NCBI GenBank assembly: GCA_900074725.1
Contig: LT598456.1
Location: 875,488-939,487, forward strand
Length of the DNA: 64,000 bases
From: Lachancea dasiensis
Taxonomy: Eukaryota; Ascomycota; Saccharomycetes; Saccharomycetales; Saccharomycetaceae
Direction: 5' to 3'
Below the pieces are notes generated by a model that searched no databases, was not told the origin of the DNA, and worked only from the letters and a program-made list of their open reading frames with translations. The position numbers and the translations under genes were made by a program. Below, piece after piece: positions 48,476-58,011 of the stretch (within the stretch, counting starts at the first letter, position 1; every line of letters starts with the position of its first letter).

Positions 48476-50086
48476 ATGGTCAGTGGCGTCAAGTCGGCAA
48501 AAGAGTCATTTTTTGCTTCACCACTCTACGACTTTTTGTCACCCTTCAGGCCGGTTGCAAACCAGTACTACGCGGAATACGTTATTGTCATTTTCGCTCT
48601 TGTTATTCGATGCGCGGTGGGCTTAGGATCTTTTTCTGGGGAAGGAGTTTCTCCTCTATTTGGAGATTTTGAGGCACAGCGGCATTGGATGGAGCTAACC
48701 ACAAACATTCCGATCAGTCAATGGTATTGGTTTGACTTGCAATATTGGGGACTAGACTATCCTCCACTTACCGCTTACCATTCACTTCTCCTCGGAAAAC
48801 TGGGGTCCCTTTTTAATCCTGAATGGTATGCTTTGGGATCATCTCGTGGCCTTGAACTACCTGCTCTCAAGGCTTATATGCGCTTCACAGTGATCCTCAG
48901 TGAAGCTGCTTTATATATACCTGGCGTGATCTATTTCACAAAATGGTTTGGAATCAAAAGGCGACAGTCACCAATTGGTACTTATATCGCTGCGGCAGCT
49001 ATTCTTTTTCAACCATCGCTCATTTTAATCGATCATGGTCATTTTCAGTACAACTCCGTTATGTTAGGGTTGACGGTTTATGCTATTAATAATCTGTTAG
49101 ACGGTTTCCATGGACCAGCAGCCGTTTGTTTCGTGCTGTCACTAACTTTCAAACAGATGTCACTGTACTATTCGCCCGTTTTTTTCGCTTATCTGCTCAG
49201 CAGATCACTGTTTTCACCGTCTTTCAATGTTTCCAGGTTTATTTCAGTGGCTTTACATACTCTGATCTCATTTGCCGTACTGTTCTTTCCCTTGTACAAA
49301 TTTGGTGGTCTCAAAAATGTTTTACAATCAATACATAGGGTCTTTCCCTTTGCTCGGGGCATTTTTGAAGACAAGGTGGCCAATTTCTGGTGCGTATCAA
49401 ATGTTTTCTTCAAGTATGCCGAAAATTACAGTCAAATTCAACTACAAAAGCTTTCTATTGCAGCCACTGGTGCTGGCTTCCTGCCAGCATTCTTGTTAAT
49501 ATTCCTGTATCCCAAGAAGCATATGTTACCTTTTGCATTGGCTGCATGTTCCATGGCATTTTTCCTTTTCAGTTTTCAGGTACATGAGAAGTCTATATTG
49601 GTTCCTCTCCTTCCTATAACTTTACTTTACTGTTCCACCAATTGGAATGTACTCTCGATGGTAAGTTGGATCAACAATGTTGCTCTGTTTACACTTTGGC
49701 CGTTGTTGAAGAAAGATAATCTCACCATACAATATGTGGTGATGTTGATCTTAAGCAATTGGTTGATTGGCAATTTCAGTTTCTGCACTCCACGCTTCTT
49801 GCCCCACTTTCTGACTCCTGGACCTTCAGTGAGCGACGTGGGCGACAGTTATCGAAGAAGAAGCCTGTTACCCGAAAGCGTTATTTGGAAATTGATAATT
49901 ATCACCTCTTATCTGGCTATGGGGCTGATTCATTGCTTGGATGTTTTTGTTGAGCCACCAAGTACCTTGCCCGATTTGTGGGTACTCATGAATTGTGCGT
50001 TGGGTTTTTCCTGTTTCGCTCTTTTCTGGCTATGGAACAACTACAAGCTATTCACACTGAGGAATAAGTCATTTGAAGACTTTTAA
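48476..50086 (+). CDS. ALG6: Dolichyl-P-Glc:Man9 glucosyltransferase Alg6
   Basis: A 536-residue ALG6/ALG8 family glucosyltransferase (S. cerevisiae 544 aa). Family features visible are FGDFEAQRHWMELT near residues 62-75, WYWFDLQYWGLDYPPLTAYHS (about 82-102), an HFQYNS motif (about 192-197), and LTFKQMSLYYSPVFF. About ten further hydrophobic helices follow. The enzyme adds the first glucose to the lipid-linked Man9GlcNAc2 oligosaccharide in the ER lumen. Acid residues in the first lumenal loop are the family catalytic candidates. A conserved FQVHEKSIL block lies near residue 363. Downstream begins the repeat-rich gap. Confidence 0.94.
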   Translation: MVSGVKSAKESFFASPLYDFLSPFRPVANQYYAEYVIVIFALVIRCAVGLGSFSGEGVSPLFGDFEAQRHWMELTTNIPISQWYWFDLQYWGLDYPPLTAYHSLLLGKLGSLFNPEWYALGSSRGLELPALKAYMRFTVILSEAALYIPGVIYFTKWFGIKRRQSPIGTYIAAAAILFQPSLILIDHGHFQYNSVMLGLTVYAINNLLDGFHGPAAVCFVLSLTFKQMSLYYSPVFFAYLLSRSLFSPSFNVSRFISVALHTLISFAVLFFPLYKFGGLKNVLQSIHRVFPFARGIFEDKVANFWCVSNVFFKYAENYSQIQLQKLSIAATGAGFLPAFLLIFLYPKKHMLPFALAACSMAFFLFSFQVHEKSILVPLLPITLLYCSTNWNVLSMVSWINNVALFTLWPLLKKDNLTIQYVVMLILSNWLIGNFSFCTPRFLPHFLTPGPSVSDVGDSYRRRSLLPESVIWKLIIITSYLAMGLIHCLDVFVEPPSTLPDLWVLMNCALGFSCFALFWLWNNYKLFTLRNKSFEDF

Positions 50087-50427
50087 TGCATAAAAAGATT
50101 TATATCCTTCGTACACGTATTCAGGTATCATGGAACTATTAGAGCCGGTCTCTATTTGACCAGTGACTATTAGTAAAGCCTAATAGTAAAGTACTCGATC
50201 TTCATGTGGTACCCGCTTCTTTTGTAAGATATTGTAAGATATTTTTATCGAACCCGAACTGCGTAAACCTGCACTTTTCGAAAGTTAATGATTCTTCTAA
50301 GCGTATTTGAGAGCAGGAGGAGGTACCAACGACATATGCGTACTAAACAGAATGGATGACACCTACGTGTGTCAAAACTACGGACTGGAAGTGGTCTATT
50401 TATGCTTGGGGAGACGAGTTACATATT

Positions 50428-50836
50428 AAAAAATATCAACCTATTGTCAGAAAGGTACTAGGTAATCTTGATAACCTCAGTAACGAATATACAAGGACGG
50501 TATTCAACCAATGGGCTGTAGAGAAACAATGACCTCAAATAAATGTTCTAGCCCACCATTTCAATCACTCAAAGGCCCAAAAAACTCTACCTTTGGGTGG
50601 AGTTGCTGCATTATCAAGCCATAACGGCACCCAGATTATTCTTGGCAGAATTAAATTCTGGCCATACATTACATATATGGACCTGATTCATAACTCTAAA
50701 ATCAAGAACAGATAACCAGAAGTCGGTTTATAATCTCCAAATGTACTATCAAGCTCTAAGAATGTTTATTACGCTGTCCGTCCACAAATTAAACGGACAA
50801 TTCAACAACCTCGTTACTATAGATGCTGACTCGCGC
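50428..50836 (+). repeat. Dispersed degenerate repeat family A, copy 3
   Basis: It aligns with copies at 2430-2890, 17850-18285 and 52240-52684. Visible landmarks are CTATTGTCAGAAAGGTACTA, CACCCAGATTATTC, ACATATATGGACC, and the tail AAATTAAACGGACAATTCAACAACCTC followed by GATGCTGACTCGC. No ORF is intact. Confidence 0.5.
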
Positions 50837-51271
50837 CAATAATCAGATACACAGAATTCTCTCACGATGCCAACCAAAGTGCTTAGCGATCTATTTACAA
50901 AGCTGACTACGGCTGACATTGACCTCTGTAATAATAGGTACGGTATTAACATGACTAGCAAGTAGAATTGGTAAGGTTCCCAGCATCTCTTTACATTCAT
51001 GAAGTTCTTTCCCTCCCCCATTCTGCGCGAAAAACAATGAGTTTGTAATTTATCTCTTACAAACCGGATAGGCCCCTCACCAGACACCAATTCTATGTTC
51101 CACACCATCTAGCTGGGCAGGCAGGGAATAATTTCAATTTCTTTTCGCATCATAAAAGTAGTGTAAACATACGCGCAAGGTGCCTACATGATTCAGGATG
51201 AAAGACCACGAGTTGTCTGGTCATGAAGCCCTCCAGTCTGCGCCAGTTCAGCGCTGACTGAGGGGTCGTCT

Positions 51272-51538
51272 TCAGACGTAGTCTTGTCTCAATTCCTCCA
51301 GTGGTTCAAGTGTTAATACCATAGTATGTGTGCCCTTTGATAGTTTCCTGACAATGACGGTGTGCCCTTTCCTTAGCCACCCAGCCACTGCTGCTCTTGC
51401 TTCAGGAAACACATCATAAGGACTTTCACAATTTCTAATTAGCTGCGCAGTGTTAATGCTCTTAATCGTCATCGCCGGACTCCTACCGTCCAATGCGGTT
51501 GTTACTAAAGACTCATTTTGCTTGGTTCTTGCGCACAA
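51272..51538 (-). CDS. Short hypothetical frame
   Basis: An 88-codon frame with a TTG start; the first ATG is at about 51472, leaving 66 codons. It lies between repeat copies. I recognise no domain. Its position inside a gap of decayed repeats suggests chance or a relic; the composition (Arg/Lys-rich, moderate hydrophobic) is not diagnostic. Confidence 0.15.
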   Translation of the reverse strand: MCARTKQNESLVTTALDGRSPAMTIKSINTAQLIRNCESPYDVFPEARAAVAGWLRKGHTVIVRKLSKGTHTMVLTLEPLEELRQDYV

Positions 51539-51898
51539 CTGTCTATTTTAATGCTATCTACTGCCTCCCAATACCCTCTTCGCCAAAACCGGTCAGACTT
51601 GCAACCTAACTAAAATTATTACATTTGGTAGTAATCTATGAAGAAGTTGAGTACGACGAAGAGTTTACCATTTAAATTTTGTGATCTGGTAATCCTACCT
51701 CGGTTCCATTACCCGCGTCGTATCTCTGACTTTCCCCCAGACCTGGAGCGTTCAAAGTGCAGCATCCATGGACTCGAAAATATTAGGTAAGACTTCATCC
51801 TTTAGAGCTACAATATCTTACGCCAGCGATAAGGTGCTGATCCACCACACAGACAAACGCCTCAATACCAGCAACATAACACAGAAGTGGTATTTCTA

Positions 51899-51925
51899 GT
51901 CCTCATACTCTAATGTATGGAGGAC
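51899..51925. repeat. Near-perfect inverted repeat
   Basis: GTCCTCATAC and GTATGGAGGAC can pair around a six-base loop (TCTAAT) with one bulge. It is followed by a T-run at 51928-51933. A hairpin plus T-run could be a terminator or a hairpin relic; there is no adjacent gene to claim it. Confidence 0.4.
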
Positions 51926-52239
51926 CTTTTTTATATTCTCGCATACTGACTATTATGGTGATGTACCCGGAGTTTTGTACGTCTCGAGTTTTTGGATCTC
52001 TCGTGATATTTCAGAGGCAAAAATGTTCGCGACTAAACAAAACATTAAACTTGACTCACACCAGATCACGGTAAATGACTTGTTACTTAATACCAAATTA
52101 CTGTTGCAGTTATACAGTGTGAAGCGTCGGTTATAGCATGTTTGATCAACAAATGCTTGCTGACGTTGCCCATGACGCATGGGAAACGAGTTGAAGGAAG
52201 AGTGTTTTTATTGTTAGAATTACCGATTGGCAGTGCTCT

Positions 52240-52684
52240 GGTACCGCTTGAACAGCATCGAATTACATAATGGCAACCAATCAACCAATTGTCAGTAGAG
52301 TACTAAGCGATACTGGCCACGTCAGTAAAACGAAAGTGTAGAAGGTGAATAATCGACCAATAGAATCCAGAGAAGCAGCGACTACACAGCAATGCCCCGG
52401 CCGAATTCAAGTATTCAACAACCCAACAACTCATCTACTGGATTCATTATTTAGATTATAGAACCTTAATTGTACGCAGATTATTCCCATCAAAAATAAT
52501 CCCCGGCCCCATGTCCCAGTTATGGGCCACCTTTATAGCCCAAAAAATAACGAAGAGACAGCTAGAAGTAGCCCTAGAAGTTCCAGATTTATTATCAAGT
52601 ACTTAGAATGTTTTACACGATGTCTTTCTACAAATTAAACGAACAATTCAGCACGCTAAATACTGCCAACTCAGACTTGCTCCT
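52240..52684 (+). repeat. Dispersed degenerate repeat family A, copy 4
   Basis: Shares landmarks with the other A copies: CAATTGTCAGTAGAGTACTAAGCGATACTGG, CGTCAGTAAAACGA, GTGAATAATCGACCAATAGAATCCAGAG, CAACAACCCAACAACTCATC, CGCAGATTATTC, CCCAGTTATGGGCC and the tail ACAAATTAAACGAACAATTCA. Family B copy 2 follows about 230 bases later in the same orientation. Confidence 0.5.
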
Positions 52685-52914
52685 ATATCAGTCTATTACC
52701 ATGAACGATGGCGCCTCAAGAAAGTACGTTATGCGTGCTGTTAGGCCATTCCAGTATCAAAACAATACCACGTCGATATCTTAGCGAAAAGTGGCCGAGG
52801 GACCAGAACAGATTACAAAACTGTAGATAGATAGAAGTAATCAACGTCCTGTAACGAGAGCAAACAGTTCACTGTCTGATAGGCAGTTCTCCTCCTTAGT
52901 GACGTTGTGGTTAT

Positions 52915-53215
52915 AACCACGACAGGAATAGTAATAATGACATGAAGGATAGTAATGACAGACCATGTGTCAGAACCCAGCCAAGGAGCCCACAGGGCTA
53001 TGACAAAGGATAAGAGAGCATGAGTTAAGCCACTTTAGCTCGCTCGAGCCCAAAATGACTCGAGGCTTGTACGTCAATGTGACGTCCCTCACAATGGAGT
53101 CTAAGCGAGGAAAAACCCATAAGAAGAGACCGGTAGATCAGAACAAATGTGAAGGTTAGGTGGAAAGAAGTAAATCAACAGTAACTACTAATATGGTCTA
53201 CTGATTGCCATGGTC
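52915..53215 (+). repeat. Dispersed repeat family B, copy 2, upstream of tRNA-Arg
   Basis: It aligns with 15355-15690 over ATGACTCGAGGCTTGTACGTCAATGTGACGTCCCTCAC and TCTAAGCGAGGAAAA, and over GAGCCCACAGGGC and GATCAGAACAAAT. It ends about 95 bases upstream of tRNA-Arg. The placement suggests a decayed solo LTR. Confidence 0.55.
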
Positions 53216-53309
53216 TTTCAATAGCTTCAATTCTTTAGGTTATTTGTGATTAGTTCACAATAACAAACATGATAGGGACATGCAATAAATTCTCCAAATA
53301 GAAATCTTA

Positions 53310-53399
53310 TTCCTCGTGGCCCAATGGTCACGGCGTCTGGCTACGATTGTATCCACTTCTGAAACCAGGAGATTCCAGGTTCGAGTCCTGGCGGGGAAG
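53310..53399 (+). tRNA. tRNA-Arg(ACG) with intron
   Basis: The gene begins TTCCTCGTGGCCCAATGG and ends with the T arm CCAGGTTCGAGTCCTGG and acceptor CGGGGAAG. The anticodon ACG is at 53343-53345, followed by A37 (53346). A 17-nt intron (53347-53363) separates it from A38 and the stem half CCAGG. The spliced tRNA is 73 nt and nearly matches S. cerevisiae tR(ACG), which has no intron as I recall. A T-rich Pol III terminator follows (CTTTTTATC, about 53411). Confidence 0.92.
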
Positions 53400-53697
53400 A
53401 TTTCTATTTAACTTTTTATCAAACCTTTGACCGTTAAACTACGAACATAGAGGGTACCCATGATCGAGGACCTGGTTTTGGGGGATTGGTGGGAAAAGGT
53501 TCATAATAGACACAAGCTTCCTAAACACTATTCATCATATGTGTTCTGCTTGTTCTGGAAAGTTCTGCCGTCTTACTTGTAGATCGACAGTGGCCTTCGG
53601 CAGAAAAATATAAATGATCAGTAAAATTATAAGTTGACACTCTGTAGGATGGCGTGGTTCGAAGAACGGAAAACAATCCTAGATAATACAAATCATA

Positions 53698-54678
53698 ATG
53701 GCTCCATCTAACAAAGAGCTCGCAAGCTTGATTGTTGACTTTTTGTCTCGCGCTTCCGAAACGAAGCAAGTATCTGAAGAATACTTGGACTCTTTGAACG
53801 TAGCGGTGGACTGTATAACTGATGCATTTGAGTTAGAGCAAGACTCCCTCCCAAGCACTTTGAAAAGCGCATTCCAAGGTCGTCGCCTGGAGGACATTGT
53901 GGAGAATGCTAATGCAGCTTCTGCTTCTGGCCCAGGTGAAAATGTGGACGTCAACATTCCGGTTGAAGACGCCGATACTAAGGCCAGGGCTGAGGGTCTG
54001 AAGCTAGAAGGTAACAAAGCGATGGCTGCTAAAGACTTCGAGCTAGCCATTCAAAAATATTCCGAAGCCATTCAATCTCTTCCTTCTAATGCAGTTTATT
54101 TTGCCAATAGAGCAGCAGCCCATTCGTCTCTAAAAAACTATTCTGAAGCGGTGCAGGACGCCGAGTCTGCTATCAAGGTCAATCCATCGTACTCGAAGGG
54201 CTACTCTAGATTAGGCTTTGCTCAATATGCCCTTGGTAAACCTGAAGAGGCTTTAGACGCTTACAAAAAGGTTTTAGATATTGAAGGCGATAAAGCCACT
54301 GACGCTATGAAGAGAGATTACGACACAGCTCTCAAGAAGGTAGAGCAATCGTTGGATTTGGAGAGAAGTGCACCTAACGTATCCACCGCTGATAATGCAG
54401 GCGGCTCTAACGCTGGTAGCGGCGGATTCCCCGATCTCTCCTCAATGTTGGGTGGCGGTCTTGGCGGCCTACTGAACAATCCTCAGGTCATGCAAGCTGC
54501 GCAACAAATGATGCAAAACCCCAACGCACTTGGCGAAATGATGAAAAACCCTGCAGTCAGACAAATGGCTGAGAAATTTCAATCTGGGAATGGCGCTCCC
54601 AACATGGCTGATATGATGAAAGATCCAGCTTTGATGGATATGGCTAAGAACATGTTCGGTGGTAGTGCTCCAAAATAG
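53698..54678 (+). CDS. SGT2: GET-pathway co-chaperone Sgt2
   Basis: A 326-residue SGTA-family protein (S. cerevisiae 346 aa). The N-terminal dimerisation domain is residues 1-70 (KELASLIVDFLSR...SEEYLDSLNVAVDCI..AF). Three TPRs span about 98-215 (EGNKAMAAKDFELAIQKYSEAIQ, AVYFANRAAAHSSLKNYSEAVQDAE, KGYSRLGFAQYALGKPEEALDAYKK). The C-terminus has Asn/Pro/Met-rich repeats (ML.NPQVMQAAQQMMQNPNAL, NPAVRQMAEKFQ) that bind hydrophobic segments. Sgt2 receives tail-anchored proteins from Hsp70 and passes them to Get4-Get5-Get3. S. cerevisiae SGT2 (YOR007C) is close to TSR3 and DNL4, as here, but in the opposite order from ALG6. Confidence 0.94.
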   Translation: MAPSNKELASLIVDFLSRASETKQVSEEYLDSLNVAVDCITDAFELEQDSLPSTLKSAFQGRRLEDIVENANAASASGPGENVDVNIPVEDADTKARAEGLKLEGNKAMAAKDFELAIQKYSEAIQSLPSNAVYFANRAAAHSSLKNYSEAVQDAESAIKVNPSYSKGYSRLGFAQYALGKPEEALDAYKKVLDIEGDKATDAMKRDYDTALKKVEQSLDLERSAPNVSTADNAGGSNAGSGGFPDLSSMLGGGLGGLLNNPQVMQAAQQMMQNPNALGEMMKNPAVRQMAEKFQSGNGAPNMADMMKDPALMDMAKNMFGGSAPK

Positions 54679-54696
54679 ATGCAGTTTTTGAGAATT

Positions 54697-57600
54697 TTAA
54701 GTCGCGGTATGTAAAGTATTTACAGGTTCATTGAAGGACGTTTCGTTTAACTTGTTGAGACCTTCTTTCAAACATATCAGCCGTTCCTGCAGCACTTTGA
54801 TGTTTGATTCCGCATGTTCCTTGACGGTCATAAAGACCCAGAATTCGTTTTTGAAAGTGAGGTATTTATTCACCTCAACCGCTAGCTGCTCATTCTCCTT
54901 CCTAACGCACTTGGCTAAATGTAACAAGTGGTCGGAGCTGTGCTGGATTTTTTTGGAGATGGATTGTTCTAGTTTCGTCCTCTTTGTTTCGATGTATGAA
55001 GCAAACAAACCCCCGCTTGCGGATATGTTAGGTCTAACATTTCCTGGGAAATTTCTTTGATACTCATGACGTAAAGCAGCTAATTCACCATACGTGTGCC
55101 ACCAATTTGAGATGTCGACACTCAATGCCTTCTCAATGTTAGTAATGAGAGCTTCCGTACATATTTGAAGAAAGGTGACGTTTGCAGTCAATGAGCCGAA
55201 GTCTGAACTTTTACTCGAGAGATCGACGACTAACGGTGCACTTTGCTGTAATTGATATGAGTTGAAAACATTGTTTGTCTTCCCACAGAACATAGTGTCA
55301 GACTTATTCATATCAAATCCCTTGAGATCTCCAAAAATCGCTATCTTCTTCAGCGTTAACGCTAAAGCTCGAACTGACATCAATTCTGATCGATTAAATT
55401 TCAAGACTTTTTGAATACTTGTCATTTCTTCAGGTTCGATGGAATCACCATCACTAGTATGTGACTCTCTACAACCAGGGCCAAGGCTCAGATTTAAGTT
55501 AGAGCTGTAAAATGACTCTTCAAAACCATTTTCTTGGATCATGAGGCTGAGGGCAATTGATACTTTTTTCAGCAAAAGTTGAGTTGCTAATCTATTGATG
55601 TTGATGATCTTGACTCTCGAAAGATCTCGCAGCTCTTCCACAATATTTTCGACTGGCACAAAGGTTCTTGGATAGGCTTTTATAAAGAGTAACATGAAAT
55701 TTTGGATAAACCTCAATGGCCTTTTCATTGCGAACGTAGATGCATCTGTATCACGCTTACAAGTCATCCAAAGAACCCAGTCATCATGTTCGCACTTTAT
55801 ACTTCGTGCATATATCGACGGTGCGAACTGTGATCCTTTGTACGATGAAGTTCTACCGAGTTCAACCAAAACAGCTGGATTTTTGACATAATCAAAAGAG
55901 GTCAGATATAATCCCTCTTGAAACTTGTCTACCACTAGGCGGTTATCCTTGATAATATCCTTGACATTTTCTATGCGGTTATATTTTGCATAAACCATCA
56001 ATGGAGTAAGTCCTTTCTTGTTGGTTGCGTTCAAATTTGCAAGAGGATCTGCAATCAGAACCGAAGCTTTTATTTTTATTATGTGTAGTAGAGTGTTCCC
56101 TTTTCTATCACTGTGTTTTAAGGGCTGAAAGGACCTGTTTTGTAGCTTACACCAGCGTCTAGCTTGTGTGTATGCATCTGATATCATTTGTTCATAATTA
56201 GGCTGATCGTAGGCTCTGATGATGACAAATAAAGGTGTATGGCCATTGCAATCTTGCTTTTCCCAATCAAGTAAAGCGCCTACCTTAGATATCAGTTGTG
56301 GCGAATGCATGATGTAGTGACCCGAAATACGCCCATAGCGATTGGGTTTATTGAGAAAGCGAGCCAATTCCTCTCTTGTGCAACTTTTGCATAACATTTC
56401 AACCAAGGTACCAGCAAGTCCATAACAGCCGCTATCGAGCATTTGTATTACAAGATTTGAGCCATCAACATTTTCGTCATATAGTATGTCCTCTAAAGGG
56501 AAGAGATTCTCATAATTTGTGGCAATGAGCTCGAATGCTTCAAAGTTTTTATTCTGAACACAATAAGAAAGCGCTGACTGTCCTGCTGCTGTCCTTATGG
56601 TCAATGCCTTGTCTAGATGAGGAAAGGAGGCTACGTCTGAATCCAAAGTGGCACTTGATAAGCATGACCAAAACCTCAGATTCATCTCGCAATTCCTTTC
56701 CAGTAAGTGAAGCTTTTCAGGGTTCTCGAAATATGAAAGAACTCCTTCCAACGTAGACATCCCGTACGCTAATATGCCAAATGTAATTTGGGCAGAGCTC
56801 TTTGCGAACTCCTGCAAGTAAAAAGAATGACTTTTCAGATCCCTGACTTCAGCCCGACATACAGTTACAACCAAAAGACTGACCAAAGTGTCTGCATCAA
56901 TTGTAACAATTTTATCATCCACTGTAATGGTCCTTGAGAGAGTCTGTAGGGTCTCGACGATTACACGGGCCTTGGCTGAATGGCAATTTGTAAGAGACAA
57001 TTTCTTAAAGCAGTTTACGGCTTCTTCTAAGTTCTTCTCAACTTGAGTGACGTATCGCATGTCAAATTTAGCATCATGCTGAGGGAAGAGAAAGGAGGGG
57101 AGTTGGGATATTGATATATTTTTGAGGACTTTGTAGTCACTTAGACTCTCGATTTCAGACCCCCTCATCGAGTTAGTGAGCTGCGCCCAGAAGTCGTCAT
57201 ATAAGTTTAACTCAACATACTCATGGATATGCATTCGTAGATCAGGCAAATTCCTAAATGTGACATCGGGCTCGACAACTTTGGCGGCCTTTGCGCAAGT
57301 TGTGATGAAATCCGATGCAAGCGAATCAGCTTTAAAGCTTGAGCTGGCCAAGGTTTTTCGTTGTATATCAAAAATATCTTTCAGTTTCTCTGCGTGGGAT
57401 GGGTTGATGCGGAGCATTTGCTCAAAAGAAATGAGATCTGCGGCCGCAAGCATGCTTGTTTCCTTATTCTTTACGCTCGCCTTGGGGGCTATTGGGAATG
57501 AAGTTTTGATGATTTGCCATTCATCGCATCGGGCCAAGCGGCCTACAAAGGGAATATCAACGTATATTACTGGATAAGTTCTGGAGCCTTCTAGATAGTC

Positions 57601-58011
57601 ATTGAAATTGGTTAGAACTTGTGCCTCCATCATTCGACATCGTCTGCGGGTACCGAAACCATCACCCGTGAAGATAACTGCTTGCTGATTACGCAGGAGT
57701 ACCGTTTTTCCACTCAATGTCTTGTAGTCGTCCACTCCCATCTCCTCTCTTCCGTCCAGAAAGAGGATATGATCTGCCACAAATTCATTGGAGTAGCACA
57801 AGTCTTGCAAAGACGAGCCACTCTCGAGGTCCTCATACTCATTGAGCACTTCAGTGCTGGGAGCAATCAAAATGAACTTTCGATGTCGTATTCGAGAAAA
57901 GACCTTCTTCAATGGCGAGGTTTGAGGCGTCGGACAATTGAAAACCGCATTTAGCAGCGGATTCAACAACACAGGTAAATAGTAGGGCTTTGTCTGATCT
58001 CTGTACGGCAT
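54697..58011 (-). CDS. VRL1: VARP-like Rab5-family GEF Vrl1, intact
   Basis: A single uninterrupted ORF of 1,104 residues. A VPS9 domain is at about residues 262-430: HEYVELNLYDDFW, then D..TLVSLLVVTVCRAEVRDLKSH..YLQEFA and FGILAYGMSTLEGVLSYFE, with the Asp near 374 and Tyr near 416 expected for Rab5-type exchange. Ankyrin-like repeats follow in the middle (for example TAAGQSALSYCVQNKNFEAFELI and NLNATNKKGLTPLMVYAKYNRIENVKDII). A C-terminal helical region ends it. In the S. cerevisiae reference strain this gene is split into YML003W and YML002W by a mutation; intact alleles form the VINE complex with Vin1. The gap between SGT2 and this gene is 18 bases, convergent. Confidence 0.9.
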   Translation of the reverse strand: MPYRDQTKPYYLPVLLNPLLNAVFNCPTPQTSPLKKVFSRIRHRKFILIAPSTEVLNEYEDLESGSSLQDLCYSNEFVADHILFLDGREEMGVDDYKTLSGKTVLLRNQQAVIFTGDGFGTRRRCRMMEAQVLTNFNDYLEGSRTYPVIYVDIPFVGRLARCDEWQIIKTSFPIAPKASVKNKETSMLAAADLISFEQMLRINPSHAEKLKDIFDIQRKTLASSSFKADSLASDFITTCAKAAKVVEPDVTFRNLPDLRMHIHEYVELNLYDDFWAQLTNSMRGSEIESLSDYKVLKNISISQLPSFLFPQHDAKFDMRYVTQVEKNLEEAVNCFKKLSLTNCHSAKARVIVETLQTLSRTITVDDKIVTIDADTLVSLLVVTVCRAEVRDLKSHSFYLQEFAKSSAQITFGILAYGMSTLEGVLSYFENPEKLHLLERNCEMNLRFWSCLSSATLDSDVASFPHLDKALTIRTAAGQSALSYCVQNKNFEAFELIATNYENLFPLEDILYDENVDGSNLVIQMLDSGCYGLAGTLVEMLCKSCTREELARFLNKPNRYGRISGHYIMHSPQLISKVGALLDWEKQDCNGHTPLFVIIRAYDQPNYEQMISDAYTQARRWCKLQNRSFQPLKHSDRKGNTLLHIIKIKASVLIADPLANLNATNKKGLTPLMVYAKYNRIENVKDIIKDNRLVVDKFQEGLYLTSFDYVKNPAVLVELGRTSSYKGSQFAPSIYARSIKCEHDDWVLWMTCKRDTDASTFAMKRPLRFIQNFMLLFIKAYPRTFVPVENIVEELRDLSRVKIININRLATQLLLKKVSIALSLMIQENGFEESFYSSNLNLSLGPGCRESHTSDGDSIEPEEMTSIQKVLKFNRSELMSVRALALTLKKIAIFGDLKGFDMNKSDTMFCGKTNNVFNSYQLQQSAPLVVDLSSKSSDFGSLTANVTFLQICTEALITNIEKALSVDISNWWHTYGELAALRHEYQRNFPGNVRPNISASGGLFASYIETKRTKLEQSISKKIQHSSDHLLHLAKCVRKENEQLAVEVNKYLTFKNEFWVFMTVKEHAESNIKVLQERLICLKEGLNKLNETSFNEPVNTLHTAT

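Larger units (their letters stand above)
50087..53309. other. Gene-poor repeat region between ALG6 and tRNA-Arg
   Basis: A 3.2-kb region, by far the largest gap in the window. It carries family A copies 3 and 4 and family B copy 2. A weak 88-codon reverse frame lies at 51272-51538, and 50749-51108 is another reverse frame across repeat A. A near-perfect inverted repeat lies at 51899-51925 (GTCCTCATAC...GTATGGAGGAC). The S. cerevisiae genes YSP3 and UTP23 lie next to ALG6 there but are not found here. Confidence 0.55.

Noticed and set aside
50749-51108. Reverse-strand 119-codon frame with an ATG start
   Set aside because: It crosses repeat family A copy 3; the apparent similarity between copies on this strand follows from the DNA repeat. 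No domain was recognised.
52475-52535. Retroelement primer-binding site in repeat A4 resembling the initiator tRNA-Met anticodon stem
   Set aside because: The partial GTTATGGGCC match in copy 4 is not shared by the other copies.
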